Origin: Bolinopsis microptera
Taxonomy: Eukaryota > Ctenophora > Tentaculata > Lobata > Bolinopsidae
DNA length: 64,000 bases
Reading direction: 5' to 3'
NCBI RefSeq assembly: GCF_026151205.1
Contig: NC_087075.1
Coordinates: forward strand, 3,074,359-3,138,358
This document shows, piece by piece, positions 63,728-64,000 of the stretch. Each line of letters opens with the position of its first letter. The stretch's first letter is position 1. Under the pieces are notes generated by a model that did no database searches, was not told the origin of the DNA, and was given only the letters and a program-made list of their open reading frames with translations. The translations under genes and the position numbers were made by a program.

Positions 63728-64000
63728 CTGAAAGTCAGCGCAGGATTAGCACCAGTGCAATATTAGCACGTGCTCGGTGTAAATAGCACGTGATCCTTGG
63801 CGAATAGCACACGTAAAATGGGAAATCATGCAGTTTGGTGATCAGCGGGCTCATGCATTTTTTAAAGGCTGTTTTGAGTTAATTAAATCATAGGACACCC
63901 CGGATAAGTCAGCCAAAATGGAGGGATTTTAGACAATAATACACGCTATAATATAGTCATATTCATAGTGTTAGCATCTATTAGTTGGATAATATCCGGT
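63728..64000. other. Window edge with several CACGTG-like sites
   Basis: GCACGTG or CACGTG occurs three times around 63,765-63,815 (TTAGCACGTGCTC, TAGCACGTGATCC, GCACACGTAAA). No gene is visible. The last bases GGATAATATCCGGT resemble the arm end of the 24.9-kb inverted repeat. Confidence 0.35.

Overview
The window looks like nuclear DNA of an AT-rich invertebrate animal. The evidence is GT/AG introns, an adhesion-type GPCR with a GPS/GAIN region and seven membrane segments, and many eukaryotic transposons (CR1/jockey-like LINEs, a Penelope-like element, a MULE, a DD41D mariner, fold-back elements, a tRNA-derived SINE). An early-branching metazoan such as a cnidarian is my best guess, but this is inference only; I see no rRNA, mitochondrial or bacterial signature.

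The core is a family of adhesion-GPCR-like genes. One copy runs on the minus strand from a signal-peptide exon at 33,377 to a stop near 13,928. A second runs on the plus strand from 48,368 to 56,765. They are the arms of an imperfect inverted duplication (about 13.6-36.38 kb against 47.10-57.1 kb) whose non-coding parts still align. Both share a layout: signal peptide, a private N-terminal domain exon of about 155 residues, a series of small Cys-rich exons (module A, 96 bp; module B, 144 bp; all phase 1-1), a 201-bp Cys-rich exon, and one large exon with a Cys-rich/HormR-like part, GAIN/GPS, 7TM and an acidic tail. The minus copy has nine A and eight B modules in strict alternation; the plus copy has a shorter mixed set plus a sushi-like exon. 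The N-terminal domain exon differs far more at the protein level than the flanking introns differ as DNA, which suggests diversifying selection or a special recombination history. A third copy enters at the left edge (128-1,155) and lacks the GPS and 7TM. A 3'-end fragment sits at 43.1-43.75 kb, and stray A modules lie at 34.0 and 35.5 kb.

Layout: 0-1.2 kb truncated paralogue; 1.2-10.9 kb gene-free, with several minisatellites and a G run; 10.96-11.74 kb mariner-type MITE; about 11.74-16.45 kb a strip copying Penelope and GPCR sequence but so full of homopolymer and indel changes that it looks like unpolished assembly; 16.5-33.4 kb cassette array with two LINE insertions and smaller elements; 33.4-36.4 kb duplicated upstream DNA; 36.4-47.0 kb nested transposons (MULE, Penelope, mariner, LINE fragment, 1.6-kb fold-back element); 47.1-57.1 kb plus-strand gene; 57.2-58.7 kb TIR element; 59.5-64 kb two related small coding segments flanking a 2.6-kb element made largely of polypurine GGA repeat.

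The GPCR genes are the only clear host genes. Most of the remaining sequence is mobile or tandemly repeated.
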